From contig NZ_CP014275.1 in the NCBI RefSeq assembly GCF_001578105.1, positions 372,001-436,000 of the forward strand: a stretch of 64,000 bases of DNA, read 5' to 3'. Both the position numbers and the translations under genes were made by a program. This DNA is from Martelella sp. AD-3. Its GTDB lineage: Bacteria > Pseudomonadota > Alphaproteobacteria > Rhizobiales > Rhizobiaceae. The notes below the pieces were generated by a model. That model was not told where the DNA came from, searched no databases, and saw only the letters and a list, made by a program, of their open reading frames with translations. Shown here piece by piece: positions 1 through 9,543 of the stretch. Positions within the stretch are counted from its first letter, which is position 1, and each line of letters opens with the position of its first letter.

Positions 1-2955
1 GCCGGCGAATTCATGACGTTCTGGACCATGGGGCTCAATCAGTCGGTGCAGGGCACGTTCAACACCAATGCGATCTGCAACCTGCATCTGGCCACGGGTA
101 AGATCTGTCACCCCGGCAGTGGTCCCTTCTCGCTGACCGGCCAGCCGAATGCCATGGGCGGGCGTGAGATGGGCTATATGGGCCCCGGCCTGCCGGGGCA
201 GCGTTCGGCGCTGGTGGAGGTTGACCGGCGCTATTGCGAAGAGCAGTGGGGGCTTGAGCCCGGAACGATCCGCGCCGAGGAAGGCACCGGCACCATCGCC
301 ATGTTCGAGGCGATGGCGGCGGGCGCGATCAGGGCCGCCTGGATCATCTGCACCAATCCGGTGGCAAGCGTCGCCAACCGCAAGACGGTGACGGCGGCTC
401 TCGAACGCGCCGAATTCGTGGTGGTCCAGGATGCCTATGCCGAAACCGAAACCACGCCCTATGCCGATATCCTTCTGCCGGCGGCAGTCTCCTTTGAGGC
501 CGATGGCGTCATGGTCAACTCCGAGCGCAACATGGCGCTGACGGCCGCCGCCGCGAAGGCGCCGGGCGAGGCCCTGCCTGATTGGCAGATCATTGCGAAA
601 GTCGCCTGTGCCATGGGCTATGAGAAGGCCTTCAGCTATGAGAGTGCCGAAGAGGTGTTCAAGGAAATCCGGCGGTTTTCCAATCCCGCGACCGGCTACG
701 ATATTTCCGGCGTCACGCATGAACGACTGCGGGAAGGCAGCATCCAGTGGCCGGCATCCGAGGCTGGGCAAGCCACGACGCGCAACCCGATTCGCTACCG
801 CGCGCCTGACGGAGGGGTGAAATTCGCCACCGAAAGCGGCCGGGCGAAGTTCTGGCCGCGGCCGCATGCCGGTCCGCGCGAAATGCCGGATGGCGATTAC
901 CCGTTCATTCTCAACACCGGCCGGCTGCAACACCAGTGGCACACGATGACCAAGACCGGCAAGGTCGCCCGGCTGAACAAGCTCAACGCCGCGCCGTTCG
1001 TCGAGATCAATCCGGCCGATGCTGCGGCGCTCGGGATCGGCGATAATGACCGGGTGTCCGTCACCTCGCGCCATGGCAGCGCGATACTGCCTGCCATCGT
1101 CACCGATCGGGTTTCCCCGGGCGCGCTGTTTGCGCCGTTTCACTGGAACGATGTGTTCGGTGATGATCTGGCGGTGAATGCAGTGACCGGCAATGCCGTC
1201 GATCCGATATCGCTCCAGCCGGAGTTCAAGGTGACGGCGGTGGCGCTCGCCCGCGTGGCGGCGGCAGAGGCCGATGCGCCGGAGGTTGCGCGGGGCAGGG
1301 TCGAGTCCGTGCCGGTGTTGGCGGAAGGTAAGGACGCGCAGCCGGACGCGGACCCGTCAAAGCCCGCTGTCTCCGTATTCTTTGCCTCGCAGACCGGAAC
1401 GGCGGAAATGGCGGCCGCCGATCTTTGCGACGCGCTTGGCGCGGCGGGGTACCGCGCGGCGTTGCGTTCGCTTGACGCGGTTTCCCCGGATGACCTTGCG
1501 ACAAAGGGCCCTGTACTCTTCATCGTCAGCACCTTCGGCGATGGCGATCCGCCCGATCATGCGGCCGATTTCTGGGCGGCGCTCTTGCGCGAGGATGCGT
1601 CGCGACTGGAGGGCCTCAGCTACGCCGTGGTGGCGATGGGCGACAGTTCCTATGATCAGTTCTGCGGATTCGGCAGGAAGCTTGATGCCCGGCTCGAGGC
1701 GCTCGGCGGCGCGCGGCTGGCGACCTGCCGCACGCTGGATGCGGGCGAGGAGGGGGACGCGGTTTCAGCGGCGATGGCCGCTCTTTCGGGGCGTTCGAAT
1801 GGCGCGGCGGCCTCGGCTGAAACCGCCGTCCGATCCAATGGGCGCAAACCGCCGCAAACCGTTGCGGCCAGGCTCAGCGTCAACCGGCTTCTGAGCGGTT
1901 CCGGCAGCGCCAAGGAGGTGCGCCAGTTCGGCTTCCGGGTCGATGGCGCGGCGGATTACGAGGCGGGCGATGCGCTTTCCATCATGCCGCGCAACTGCCC
2001 CGAGCTTGTGGATGAAATCCTGAGTTCCCTGCAACTGCCGGCGGAAACGCCGATTTCCGGCATCAATGGCCACGATATCGGCATAGGCGAGGCATTGCGC
2101 GATCATTTCGAGATCGGCCAGCCGCATCCGGATTTCCTCAAATGGTGGGCGGAATTCAGCGGGCATGAAACGCTGAAGGCGCTGACAAGTTCGGCCAACC
2201 GGAAAGCCCTCAATGACTGGCTGTGGGGTCGGCAGATCGCGGACATTCTCGCCATCGCGCCGAAACCCGTTGCCGGGCAGGACTTCTGCGACCATCTGAA
2301 GAAGCTGCAGCCGCGGCTTTACTCGATTGCCTCCAGTCCGAAGGCGAGCCCGGACGAAATCCATCTGACGGTTTCGGTGCTGCGCCATGCCCGACACGGA
2401 AAGAGCCGCAAGGGAGTCGCCTCCTCCTTTCTGGCAGACAGGGCAGCGGCCGAGCCGGTGCGCGTTTCGGTGAAGAAACAGGCGCATTTCCGCCCGCCCG
2501 CCGATCCCGAGACGCCGGCGATCATGGTCGGTCCGGGCACCGGCATCGCGCCGTTCCGCGCCTTTCTGCAGGACCGGGAGGCGGCGGGCGCGGGCGGGCC
2601 GAACTGGCTGTTCTTCGGCGAGCAATCGCGCGACAGCGGCTATTACTACAGCGACGAAATCGAAGCCTGGCTGAAAGGCGGGTTGCTCACCCGTTTCGAC
2701 ACCGCCTTTTCGCGCGACCAGGCGGAGAAGATTTATGTCCAGCACCGCATGGCGGAAAACGGGCGCGAAATCTGGAAGTGGCTGCAGGAGGGCGCGCATT
2801 TTTATGTCTGCGGCGATGCAAGCCGTATGGCGAAGGATGTGGATGCAGCACTTCGGGCGATTGCCGAGACCCATGGCGGGCTTTCGCAAGCAGCCGCCGA
2901 AGGCTACGTTAAGACGCTCATCAGGGAAAAACGTTATATGCGCGATGTCTATTGA
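1..2955 (+). CDS. nasA: Assimilatory nitrate reductase fused to a CysJ-type flavoprotein reductase (5' end outside window)
   Basis: Reduces nitrate to nitrite in the cytoplasm. The frame is open from base 1, so the N-terminus with the Fe-S site and most of the molybdopterin domain is missing. The visible part starts in the molybdopterin oxidoreductase core ([10 protein letters not shown]) and continues to the molybdopterin-dinucleotide-binding domain (about residues 300-420, [17 protein letters not shown]). A flavodoxin domain follows (SQTGTAE near 460, [11 protein letters not shown]), then a CysJ-like FAD domain (RLYSIASSP near 770) and an NAD(P)H domain ([12 protein letters not shown] near 845, YVCGDASRM, ending in RDVY as CysJ-type reductases often do). 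This makes a self-contained NADPH-to-nitrate electron chain. RefSeq-type annotation of alphaproteobacteria names such fusions bifunctional nitrate reductase/sulfite reductase flavoprotein. It lies 21 bp upstream of nasT. Confidence 0.93.
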   Translation, partial: AGEFMTFWTMGLNQSVQGTFNTNAICNLHLATGKICHPGSGPFSLTGQPNAMGGREMGYMGPGLPGQRSALVEVDRRYCEEQWGLEPGTIRAEEGTGTIAMFEAMAAGAIRAAWIICTNPVASVANRKTVTAALERAEFVVVQDAYAETETTPYADILLPAAVSFEADGVMVNSERNMALTAAAAKAPGEALPDWQIIAKVACAMGYEKAFSYESAEEVFKEIRRFSNPATGYDISGVTHERLREGSIQWPASEAGQATTRNPIRYRAPDGGVKFATESGRAKFWPRPHAGPREMPDGDYPFILNTGRLQHQWHTMTKTGKVARLNKLNAAPFVEINPADAAALGIGDNDRVSVTSRHGSAILPAIVTDRVSPGALFAPFHWNDVFGDDLAVNAVTGNAVDPISLQPEFKVTAVALARVAAAEADAPEVARGRVESVPVLAEGKDAQPDADPSKPAVSVFFASQTGTAEMAAADLCDALGAAGYRAALRSLDAVSPDDLATKGPVLFIVSTFGDGDPPDHAADFWAALLREDASRLEGLSYAVVAMGDSSYDQFCGFGRKLDARLEALGGARLATCRTLDAGEEGDAVSAAMAALSGRSNGAAASAETAVRSNGRKPPQTVAARLSVNRLLSGSGSAKEVRQFGFRVDGAADYEAGDALSIMPRNCPELVDEILSSLQLPAETPISGINGHDIGIGEALRDHFEIGQPHPDFLKWWAEFSGHETLKALTSSANRKALNDWLWGRQIADILAIAPKPVAGQDFCDHLKKLQPRLYSIASSPKASPDEIHLTVSVLRHARHGKSRKGVASSFLADRAAAEPVRVSVKKQAHFRPPADPETPAIMVGPGTGIAPFRAFLQDREAAGAGGPNWLFFGEQSRDSGYYYSDEIEAWLKGGLLTRFDTAFSRDQAEKIYVQHRMAENGREIWKWLQEGAHFYVCGDASRMAKDVDAALRAIAETHGGLSQAAAEGYVKTLIREKRYMRDVY

Positions 2956-2976
2956 CCGTTTTGCGGAAGCCGCCTC

Positions 2977-3567
2977 ATGAACACCAGTGATCTCGCGATC
3001 CTTGTCATCGATGAAAACGCGATCCGCGCCGCCATTATCCGGGACGGCCTGCTTAAGGCCGGCCACCATAATGTGACGGTGGTGGAGGAACTGGTCGGCG
3101 TCGCCCGCACGATCGAGCGCCTGTCGCCCGATGTGATCGTGATCGATATCGAAAACCCCAATCGAGACATGCTCGAAAGCCTGTTCGTGCTGTCGCGCAC
3201 GGTGAAGAAACCGATCGCGATGTTCGTCGATCGCTCCGATGCCGAAACCATCCATGCCGCCGTCGAGGCCGGGGTTTCGGCCTATGTCGTCGACGGGCTG
3301 AAGCAGGAGCGGGTCAAGCCGATCCTCGACATGGCGATTTCCCGGTTCAACGCGTTTTCGCGCATGGCGCAGGAGCTGGAGGCGGCGAAGAGCCAGCTCG
3401 AAAATCGCAAGGTGGTCGATCGCGCCAAGGCGCTTTTGATGAAATCGCGCGGCATGGATGAGGAAAAGGCCTATGCGCTCATGAGGCGCACGGCGATGGA
3501 TCAGAACCGCAAGATTGTCGATGTGGCGCAGAGCCTGATCATGACGTTCGAGATGCTGGAGAGATAG
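2977..3567 (+). CDS. nasT: NasT, ANTAR-domain antitermination regulator
   Basis: This 196-residue protein has an N-terminal receiver-like domain (LAILVIDEN, DVIVIDIENPNRDM) and a C-terminal ANTAR RNA-binding domain of about residues 140-194 (VVDRAKALLMKSRGMDEEKAYALMRR). In the known NasS/NasT systems, NasT is released from NasS when nitrate or nitrite is present and binds two hexaloop hairpins in the leader RNA, preventing termination. A matching leader lies 1.6 kb downstream at 5155-5243. The gene starts 21 bp after the nitrate reductase and ends 2 bp before nasS, so the three genes are probably co-transcribed. Confidence 0.92.
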   Translation: MNTSDLAILVIDENAIRAAIIRDGLLKAGHHNVTVVEELVGVARTIERLSPDVIVIDIENPNRDMLESLFVLSRTVKKPIAMFVDRSDAETIHAAVEAGVSAYVVDGLKQERVKPILDMAISRFNAFSRMAQELEAAKSQLENRKVVDRAKALLMKSRGMDEEKAYALMRRTAMDQNRKIVDVAQSLIMTFEMLER

Positions 3568-3569
3568 AG

Positions 3570-4790
3570 ATGCAGGACCTTTCAATCGGATTTGTGCCAC
3601 TTCTCGACAGCGCCATCGTTCTGGCGGCGGAGGCCAAGGGCTTTTTCATCGAGGAAGGGCTCAAGGTCCGCCTCACGAGGGAAACCTCGTGGAGCGCCAT
3701 CCGCGACAGGCTGGCCGTCGGCAGCCTGCAGGCCGCCCATGTGCTGGCGCCGATGCCGATTGCCGCCAATCTCGGCCTGTTTCCGCTGGCGCCGAAACTG
3801 GTGGCGCCGATCGCGCTCGGGCTCGGCGGCAATGCGGTGACGGTTTCGGCGGCGCTGGGTGCCGCCATGGAGGCGGAGGGCGATGAGAGCGATCTTGACC
3901 CGGCCAAGGCGGGTGCGGCGTTGAAACGCGTGATTGCGGCGAGAAAGGCTGAAGGCCTGCCGCCGCTGCGCTTCGGGGTCGTCTACGTGTTTTCCGGGCA
4001 CAATCTCGAACTGCGCTACTGGCTCGCGGCCAATGGCATCGATCCCGACCGCGATATCGAGATCGTGGTGCTGCCGCCGCCGTTCATGCCGGATGCGGTG
4101 GAAGCCGGGCGGATCGACGGCTATTGCGCCGGCGAGCCGTGGAACACGATTGCCGCGCGGCGCGGGGCGGCGCGGATCGTCACCGTGAAGGCGAAGATCT
4201 GGCGCTCCAGCCCGGAAAAGGTGCTGGCGCTGCCGGCCGATTTCGTGGATGCCAACGAGGAGACCGTGGCAGCGCTGCTGCGCGGGCTCTACCGGGCCTC
4301 GCAATGGGCGGCCGCGCCGGAAAACCACCCGGAACTGGCCGCGATCCTCGCCGAGCCGGGCCATCTCGATGTCGACCGGGCGATGCTCGAGCCGCTGTTC
4401 TCCGGAACGCTGGCGATCAGCGACAAGGCGCAAACCACGGTCGAGGATTTCTTCCTGACCTCCGCCAAGGCCGCGACCTTCCCGTGGCAGAGCCATGCGC
4501 TGTGGTTCTACAGCCAGATCGTGCGCTGGGGGCTTTGCGATCACTCGGCCGAGAACGCCGAGATCGCGAAAATGAGCTACCGGCCGGATATCTACCGCAA
4601 GGCGCTGCAGCCGCTGCACACACCGCTCCCGGGCGCGAGCCTCAAGGTCGAGGGTGCGTTGAAGGCGCCGACGCCGGTGGGCGCGAGCGCCAGCGGCCTC
4701 ATCCTCGGTCCCGACGGCTTTTTCGACGGTCAGACCTTCGATCCCGATCAGGTGGGCGCTTATATCGAACAGCAGAAGGCGGCCGTCTGA
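3570..4790 (+). CDS. nasS: NasS, nitrate/nitrite-sensing NrtA-like protein
   Basis: This is a 406-residue member of the NrtA/CmpA nitrate-binding family with no signal peptide (it starts MQDLSIGFVPLLDSAIVL), so it should stay in the cytoplasm. It is a paralogue of the exported NrtA at 5273: both carry an IDGYC-x-GEPWN motif and an LPDIY/RPDIY segment near the end. In characterised systems NasS binds nitrate or nitrite and holds NasT inactive without ligand. The gene starts 2 bp after the nasT stop. NasS rather than a transporter component is inferred from the missing signal peptide and from nasT next to it. Confidence 0.9.
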   Translation: MQDLSIGFVPLLDSAIVLAAEAKGFFIEEGLKVRLTRETSWSAIRDRLAVGSLQAAHVLAPMPIAANLGLFPLAPKLVAPIALGLGGNAVTVSAALGAAMEAEGDESDLDPAKAGAALKRVIAARKAEGLPPLRFGVVYVFSGHNLELRYWLAANGIDPDRDIEIVVLPPPFMPDAVEAGRIDGYCAGEPWNTIAARRGAARIVTVKAKIWRSSPEKVLALPADFVDANEETVAALLRGLYRASQWAAAPENHPELAAILAEPGHLDVDRAMLEPLFSGTLAISDKAQTTVEDFFLTSAKAATFPWQSHALWFYSQIVRWGLCDHSAENAEIAKMSYRPDIYRKALQPLHTPLPGASLKVEGALKAPTPVGASASGLILGPDGFFDGQTFDPDQVGAYIEQQKAAV

Positions 4791-4825
4791 GCCCCTATTT
4801 TGTTAAAGCCCGCTCCGCTCTCCTG

Positions 4826-4978
4826 CGTCATGCTCGGGCCTGTCCCGAGCATCTAAGCACCTCTCAATGCGACAGGCGTGTCGGATGAAAAGCCTGTTTG
4901 AATGCAGTCCATTACGAAACGCCAACGCCGCTCGTGCGGAACTGTGGTTAGATCCTCGGGACAAGCCCGAGGATGACG
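4826..4978 (+). repeat. Pair of inverted 31-bp palindromic repeats (rhizobial intergenic mosaic-type)
   Basis: Two 31-bp units lie in opposite orientation at 4826-4856 and 4948-4978. Reverse-complementing the first gives 28 of 31 matches to the second. Each unit folds into a hairpin (TGCTCGGG/CCCGAGCA at 4831-4838/4844-4851; ATCCTCGGG/CCCGAGGAT at 4952-4960/4966-4974). Two of the three differences are a paired G-C to C-G swap that keeps the stem intact. This resembles the repeated palindromic and mosaic elements common between genes in Rhizobiales; the family assignment is from memory. Confidence 0.65.
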
Positions 4979-5154
4979 TTCGTAGAAGGGATAGGTCTGT
5001 CAAGAAGCGGAACCAAGCCCGTATTTTGTGCGCTTCTCGGATGCAACTGCATAAAATGAAGGCAAACTCTTTCTGAATACATTTTTTATGCAAAAATACG
5101 CCGATGCCGCTTGTCTGGTGCGACATTGTGTGTTTCCATAAGTCTCAAGAATTC

Positions 5155-5243
5155 GGCGCCCAATGGAGGGTGCCAGGCAACGCCGCCAACGCATTCGCGC
5201 CACAACTGGCCCGATGACCGTTAGGCGGCTTTTTTCGTTTTTT
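5155..5243 (+). promoter_or_regulatory. Candidate NasT (ANTAR) antitermination leader with intrinsic terminator
   Basis: Hairpin P1 has a 7-bp stem (5155-5161/5168-5174, one G-U pair) and a six-base loop AATGGA, with A at position 1 and G at position 4, the published ANTAR-target pattern. One base later GGC-AACGCC-GCC (5176-5187) can form a short P2, again a hexaloop with A1 and G4. The P2 3' side overlaps the 5' arm of a terminator, GCCGCCAAC (5182-5190) pairing with GTTAGGCGGC (5220-5229), followed by TTTTTTCGTTTTTT (5230-5243). P2 has only 3 bp, so it is the weaker part. The terminator ends 29 bp before nrtA, as expected for nitrate-dependent antitermination. Confidence 0.75.
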
Positions 5244-5272
5244 CGATCCTCCCCATCCATCAGGAGAACGCC

Positions 5273-6646
5273 ATGCGCCATTTCCTTTGCTCTGCCACCA
5301 TGCTCTGTTCGCTGACCTTCGCGGCGACCGCCGCTCATGCCGAAATGCTGTTTCCGGAAAAGGACGAGCTGACCATCGGCTTCATCAAGCTGACGGACAT
5401 GGCGCCGCTGGCGATCGCCAAGGAGATGCACTTCTTCGAGGATGAGGGTCTATATGTCACGCTTGAGGCGCAGGCGAACTGGAAGGTGCTGCTCGACCGG
5501 GTGATCACCGGGGAACTGGATGGTGCCCACATGCTGGCCGGACAGCCGCTGGCGGCCACCATCGGCTATGGCACCGAGGCGCATATCGTCACCCCGTTCT
5601 CGATGGACCTCAACGGCAATGCGATTACGGTGTCGAACGCGGTCTGGGACCGGATGAAGGAAAATATTCCTGTCGGCCCGGATGGCAAGCCGCAACATCC
5701 GATCAAGGCCGATGCGCTGAAGCCGGTGGTCGAGGCCTACAAGGCCGAGGGCAAGCCGTTCAAGATGGGCATGGTCTTCCCGGTCTCCACCCATAATTAC
5801 GAGCTGCGCTACTGGCTGGCGGCCGGCGGCATCAATCCCGGCTATTATTCGCCGGGCGATATTTCCGGCCAGATTCAGGCCGATGCGCTTTTGTCGGTAA
5901 CTCCGCCGCCGCAGATGCCGGCGACGATGGAAGCCGGAACGATCGACGGTTACTGCGTCGGCGAGCCGTGGAACCAGGCGGCCGTGTTCAAGGGCATCGG
6001 CGTGCCGGTCGTCACCGACTACGATATCTGGAAGAACAATCCGGAAAAGGTCTTCGGCCTGACCGAGGAATTCACGCAGAAATACCCGCAGACGACGCTG
6101 GGGCTGACCAAGGCGCTGATCCGCGCCGCCATGTGGCTGGACGAGAACGACAATGCCAACCGCGAAGAGGCGGTCGAAATCCTCTCGCGGCCGGAATATG
6201 TCGGGGCCGATGCCGAGGTGATCGCCAATTCGATGACCGGTACCTTCGAATATGAAAAGGGCGACACCCGCCCGGCTGCGGACTTCAACGTCTTCTTCCG
6301 CCACTACGCCACCTATCCCTATTATTCCGATGCCGTCTGGTACCTGACGCAGATGCGCCGCTGGGGCCAGATCGCCGAGCCGCAGGAAGACGGCTGGTAT
6401 GACGAGGTCGCCCGCTCGGTCTACCTGCCGGATATCTATCTGGAGGCCGCCCGCCAGCTCATCGATGAGGGCCACGCCACGGAAGCCGACTTCCCCTTCG
6501 ACACCGATGGCTACAAGCCCGCGACAAACGAGTTCATCGACGGCGTGACCTATGACGGCCGCCATCCGAACGCCTATCTCGAGAGCTTCCCGATCGGCCT
6601 GAAGGGGCAAGAGATTGTTGACGGCAACAAGATTGCCGGCCGCTGA
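5273..6646 (+). CDS. nrtA: Nitrate ABC transporter substrate-binding protein
   Basis: This 457-residue periplasmic binding protein of the NrtA/CmpA family captures nitrate (possibly nitrite) for import. An N-terminal signal sequence of about 23 residues ([23 protein letters not shown]) is followed by the family core [21 protein letters not shown], the [12 protein letters not shown] segment and [17 protein letters not shown] sits upstream of the ATG with suitable spacing. It is the first gene after the leader terminator and heads the nrtABC-nirBD-cysG run. Confidence 0.94.
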   Translation: MRHFLCSATMLCSLTFAATAAHAEMLFPEKDELTIGFIKLTDMAPLAIAKEMHFFEDEGLYVTLEAQANWKVLLDRVITGELDGAHMLAGQPLAATIGYGTEAHIVTPFSMDLNGNAITVSNAVWDRMKENIPVGPDGKPQHPIKADALKPVVEAYKAEGKPFKMGMVFPVSTHNYELRYWLAAGGINPGYYSPGDISGQIQADALLSVTPPPQMPATMEAGTIDGYCVGEPWNQAAVFKGIGVPVVTDYDIWKNNPEKVFGLTEEFTQKYPQTTLGLTKALIRAAMWLDENDNANREEAVEILSRPEYVGADAEVIANSMTGTFEYEKGDTRPAADFNVFFRHYATYPYYSDAVWYLTQMRRWGQIAEPQEDGWYDEVARSVYLPDIYLEAARQLIDEGHATEADFPFDTDGYKPATNEFIDGVTYDGRHPNAYLESFPIGLKGQEIVDGNKIAGR

Positions 6647-6687
6647 GCGCGATTGACACCAGCACGGACAAGGAAGGCTCAGACGCT

Positions 6688-7764
6688 ATGACCATTGTCA
6701 CAGACATGATGGCCCCCGAAATCGCCGCCCGCCGTGAACGGCGCATCGCCCGGATCAACCGGGCGGGCAAGGTGCTCGCGCCCTTCGGCCTCGGCTTCAT
6801 CGTGCCGCTTCTGAAGCTGGCCGCCGGCGATACCCCGTCCGAGCAATGGGCGGACCTGAAACAGATGCTGCTCGTTCCTCTGATCGGCATCCTTGCTTTT
6901 CTGGCGGCCTGGGCATTTCTGGCGCCGAAGGTCCATACCTCGCTCGGCGCGATCCCCGGCCCGGCGGCGGTGTTCCAGCAGGCCGAGGTGCTGATGGACG
7001 ACCATTTTGCCGAGCGCCAGAAGGCCGAGGAATTTTACGCCCGGCAGGATGAGCGCAACCAGATGTTGATCGCCGAAGGCTATGCCGACCGTGTGAAAGT
7101 GCGGCCCTATACCGGCAAGCCGACCTATCTGGACCAGATCTGGACCTCGCTGCTGACGGTCGCGCTCGGCTTTTTCATCGGCACGGTGATTGCCGTTCCG
7201 GTCGGCATCGCCTGCGGTCTGTCGAAGACCTTCGAGGGCGCGATCAATCCGCTGATCCAGCTGTTCAAGCCGGTCTCGCCGCTCGCCTGGCTGCCGATCG
7301 TGACCATGGTGGTGGCCGCGCTTTACGAAAGCCAGAACGACCTTCTGCCGAAGTCGATGGTGATCTCGGCGATCACGGTGACGCTCTGTTCCATCTGGCC
7401 GACGATCATCAATACCGCGCTCGGCGTCGCCTCGATCGACCGCGATCTCGTCAATGTCGGCAAGGTGCTGCAGCTTTCCACCTGGACGACGATCCGCAAG
7501 CTCGTCCTGCCGTCCTCGCTGCCACTGATCTTCACCGGCATGCGGTTGTCGCTCGGCGTTGGCTGGATGGTGCTGATCGCCGCGGAAATGCTGGCGCAGA
7601 ACCCCGGCCTCGGCAAATTCGTCTGGGACGAGTTCCAGAACGGGTCCTCGGATTCGCTCGCCCGCATCATGGTCGCCGTCATCACCATCGGCCTGATCGG
7701 CTTCTTCCTCGACCGGGTGATGTTCGCGCTGCAGACCGCCTTCACCTATTCGGCGAACCGGTAA
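6688..7764 (+). CDS. nrtB: Nitrate ABC transporter permease
   Basis: Inner-membrane permease of 358 residues, binding-protein-dependent (NrtB/SsuC/TauC) type. The N-terminal part has a membrane segment (about 45-75) and a long non-membrane stretch (about 80-145) before the conserved permease core with about five further helices ([37 protein letters not shown] region). The cytoplasmic EAA-type loop is around [23 protein letters not shown]. It follows nrtA by 41 bp and lies 7 bp before the ATPase gene. Together they form the nitrate importer. Confidence 0.93.
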   Translation: MTIVTDMMAPEIAARRERRIARINRAGKVLAPFGLGFIVPLLKLAAGDTPSEQWADLKQMLLVPLIGILAFLAAWAFLAPKVHTSLGAIPGPAAVFQQAEVLMDDHFAERQKAEEFYARQDERNQMLIAEGYADRVKVRPYTGKPTYLDQIWTSLLTVALGFFIGTVIAVPVGIACGLSKTFEGAINPLIQLFKPVSPLAWLPIVTMVVAALYESQNDLLPKSMVISAITVTLCSIWPTIINTALGVASIDRDLVNVGKVLQLSTWTTIRKLVLPSSLPLIFTGMRLSLGVGWMVLIAAEMLAQNPGLGKFVWDEFQNGSSDSLARIMVAVITIGLIGFFLDRVMFALQTAFTYSANR

Positions 7765-7771
7765 GGAGGGC

Positions 7772-9538
7772 ATGATGTCGACCATTCTTCAGCTCAAGGG
7801 CGTCGAAAAGGGCTTTGGCGAGGGCGTCAAGCGCAACCCGGTCCTTTCTGACATCTCGCTCGATGTGCAGGAAGGCGAATTCATCGCGATCCTCGGCTTT
7901 TCCGGCGCGGGCAAGACGACGCTGATGTCAATGCTCGCCGGTCTCGAAAAGCCGGATGCCGGCGAAATCCTGTTTCGCGGCGCGCCGGTGGAAGGCCCGT
8001 CGCCGAAACGCGGCATCGTGTTCCAGAACTATGCGCTGATGCCCTGGCTTTCGGTGGAGGCCAATGTGCGGCTCGCCGTCGACGCCGTGCATCAGGACAA
8101 GCCGACAAAGGAGCGGGCCGCGCTCGTCGACTGGTATGTGGCGATGGTGGGCCTGAAACACGCCCGCGACCGCAAGCCGTCTGAACTGTCAGGTGGCATG
8201 CGCCAGCGCGTCTCGGTTGCCCGCGCGCTTGCCATGCAGCCGGATTTGCTGCTGCTCGACGAGCCGCTGTCGGCGCTCGATGCGCTGACCCGCGCCAAGC
8301 TGCAGGACGAACTGGCCGATATCTCCGAAAAAGAGAAGAAAACCATCATCCTCGTTACCAATGATGTCGACGAGGCCATTCTTCTGGCCGACCGGATCGT
8401 GCCGCTGACGCCCGGTCCCGATGCCACATTCGGCCCGTCCTTCGATGTGAATATCGCCCGGCCCCGCGAACGCGCGGCGATGAATTCCGACCCCGATTTC
8501 ATCCGCCTGCGCGCGTCGATCACCGAATATCTGATGGATGTCGGCGTCAGCGCCAAGCCGGACACCGCGCGGGTGGAAACGCTGCCCAATGTCGTTCCGA
8601 TTTCGCTCAAGTCGACCTCGAAGCCGCTGCCGGCGGCCTATCGCGAAAAGGCGCAGTCGGCGATCGAGACCGGCTATGTCGAGTTTTCCAACGTCACCAA
8701 GATCTATCCGACGCCCAAGGGTCCGCTGACGGTGGTTGACGGCTTCGACCTGAAGATGAAGAAGGGCGAGTTCATTTCCGTGATCGGCCATTCCGGCTGC
8801 GGAAAGTCGACTGTGCTGTCGATGGCGGCGGGGCTGAACCCGATCAATGCCGGGGGTATCATTCTCGACGGGCGCGAGATTTCCGGCGCCGGGCCGGATC
8901 GCGCCGTGGTGTTTCAGGCCCCCTCGCTGATGCCATGGCTGACGGCCCGCGAGAATGTCGCTCTCGGCGTTGACCGGGTCTATCCGAAGGCAAGCCCTGC
9001 CGAGCGCCGCGATATCGTCGAATATTATCTCGAGCGCGTCGGCCTTGGCGATGCCATGCACCGGCCGGCGGCCGACATGTCGAACGGCATGCGCCAGCGC
9101 GTCGGCATTGCCCGCGCCTTCGCGCTGTCGCCGAAGCTTTTGCTGCTCGACGAGCCCTTCGGCATGCTCGACAGCCTGACCCGCTGGGAGCTGCAGGAGG
9201 TGCTGATGGAGGTCTGGTCGCGCACCAAGGTCACCGCAATCTGCGTGACCCATGATGTCGACGAGGCGATCCTGCTGGCCGACCGGGTGGTGATGATGTC
9301 GAACGGGCCGAACGCCCGCATCGGCAATATCATGGAGGTCGATCTGCCGCGCCCGCGCTCGCGCAAGGCGCTGCTCGACCATCCGGATTATTACGCCTAT
9401 CGCGAGGAATTGCTGGAATTCCTGGAGGCCTATGAAGGCGGTGCCTCGCCCGCCGAGGAACAACTCGCCGCCATCAGGCAGAAACGCGACCAGCGCATCA
9501 GCCGGCAAACCTGCAACAAACGCGTCGCAGCGGAGTAG
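7772..9538 (+). CDS. nrtC: Nitrate ABC transporter, two ATPase domains in one chain
   Basis: This 588-residue protein holds two complete ABC ATPase domains. Domain 1 (about 5-260) has Walker [10 protein letters not shown], signature [10 protein letters not shown] and Walker [14 protein letters not shown]. Domain 2 (about 305-560) has [19 protein letters not shown] and [13 protein letters not shown]. The H-loop histidine is present in domain 2 (CVTHDVDEA) but is asparagine in domain 1 (LVTNDVDEA), which suggests one weakened ATP site. In cyanobacteria NrtC and NrtD are separate proteins; here both nucleotide-binding domains are supplied by one gene. ATG at 7772 or 7775 are both possible. Confidence 0.92.
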   Translation: MMSTILQLKGVEKGFGEGVKRNPVLSDISLDVQEGEFIAILGFSGAGKTTLMSMLAGLEKPDAGEILFRGAPVEGPSPKRGIVFQNYALMPWLSVEANVRLAVDAVHQDKPTKERAALVDWYVAMVGLKHARDRKPSELSGGMRQRVSVARALAMQPDLLLLDEPLSALDALTRAKLQDELADISEKEKKTIILVTNDVDEAILLADRIVPLTPGPDATFGPSFDVNIARPRERAAMNSDPDFIRLRASITEYLMDVGVSAKPDTARVETLPNVVPISLKSTSKPLPAAYREKAQSAIETGYVEFSNVTKIYPTPKGPLTVVDGFDLKMKKGEFISVIGHSGCGKSTVLSMAAGLNPINAGGIILDGREISGAGPDRAVVFQAPSLMPWLTARENVALGVDRVYPKASPAERRDIVEYYLERVGLGDAMHRPAADMSNGMRQRVGIARAFALSPKLLLLDEPFGMLDSLTRWELQEVLMEVWSRTKVTAICVTHDVDEAILLADRVVMMSNGPNARIGNIMEVDLPRPRSRKALLDHPDYYAYREELLEFLEAYEGGASPAEEQLAAIRQKRDQRISRQTCNKRVAAE

Positions 9539-9543
9539 AAAAC

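Noticed and set aside
1765-3600. A 611-codon open frame on the minus strand opposite the nitrate reductase and nasT
   Set aside because: It is a codon-bias shadow in GC-rich DNA; the plus strand encodes clear protein families over its whole length.
5101-5154. Possible sigma-54 promoter (CTGGTGCGACATTGTG) before nrtA
   Set aside because: The GC of the -12 element is missing and the spacing does not fit the GG-N10-GC rule.
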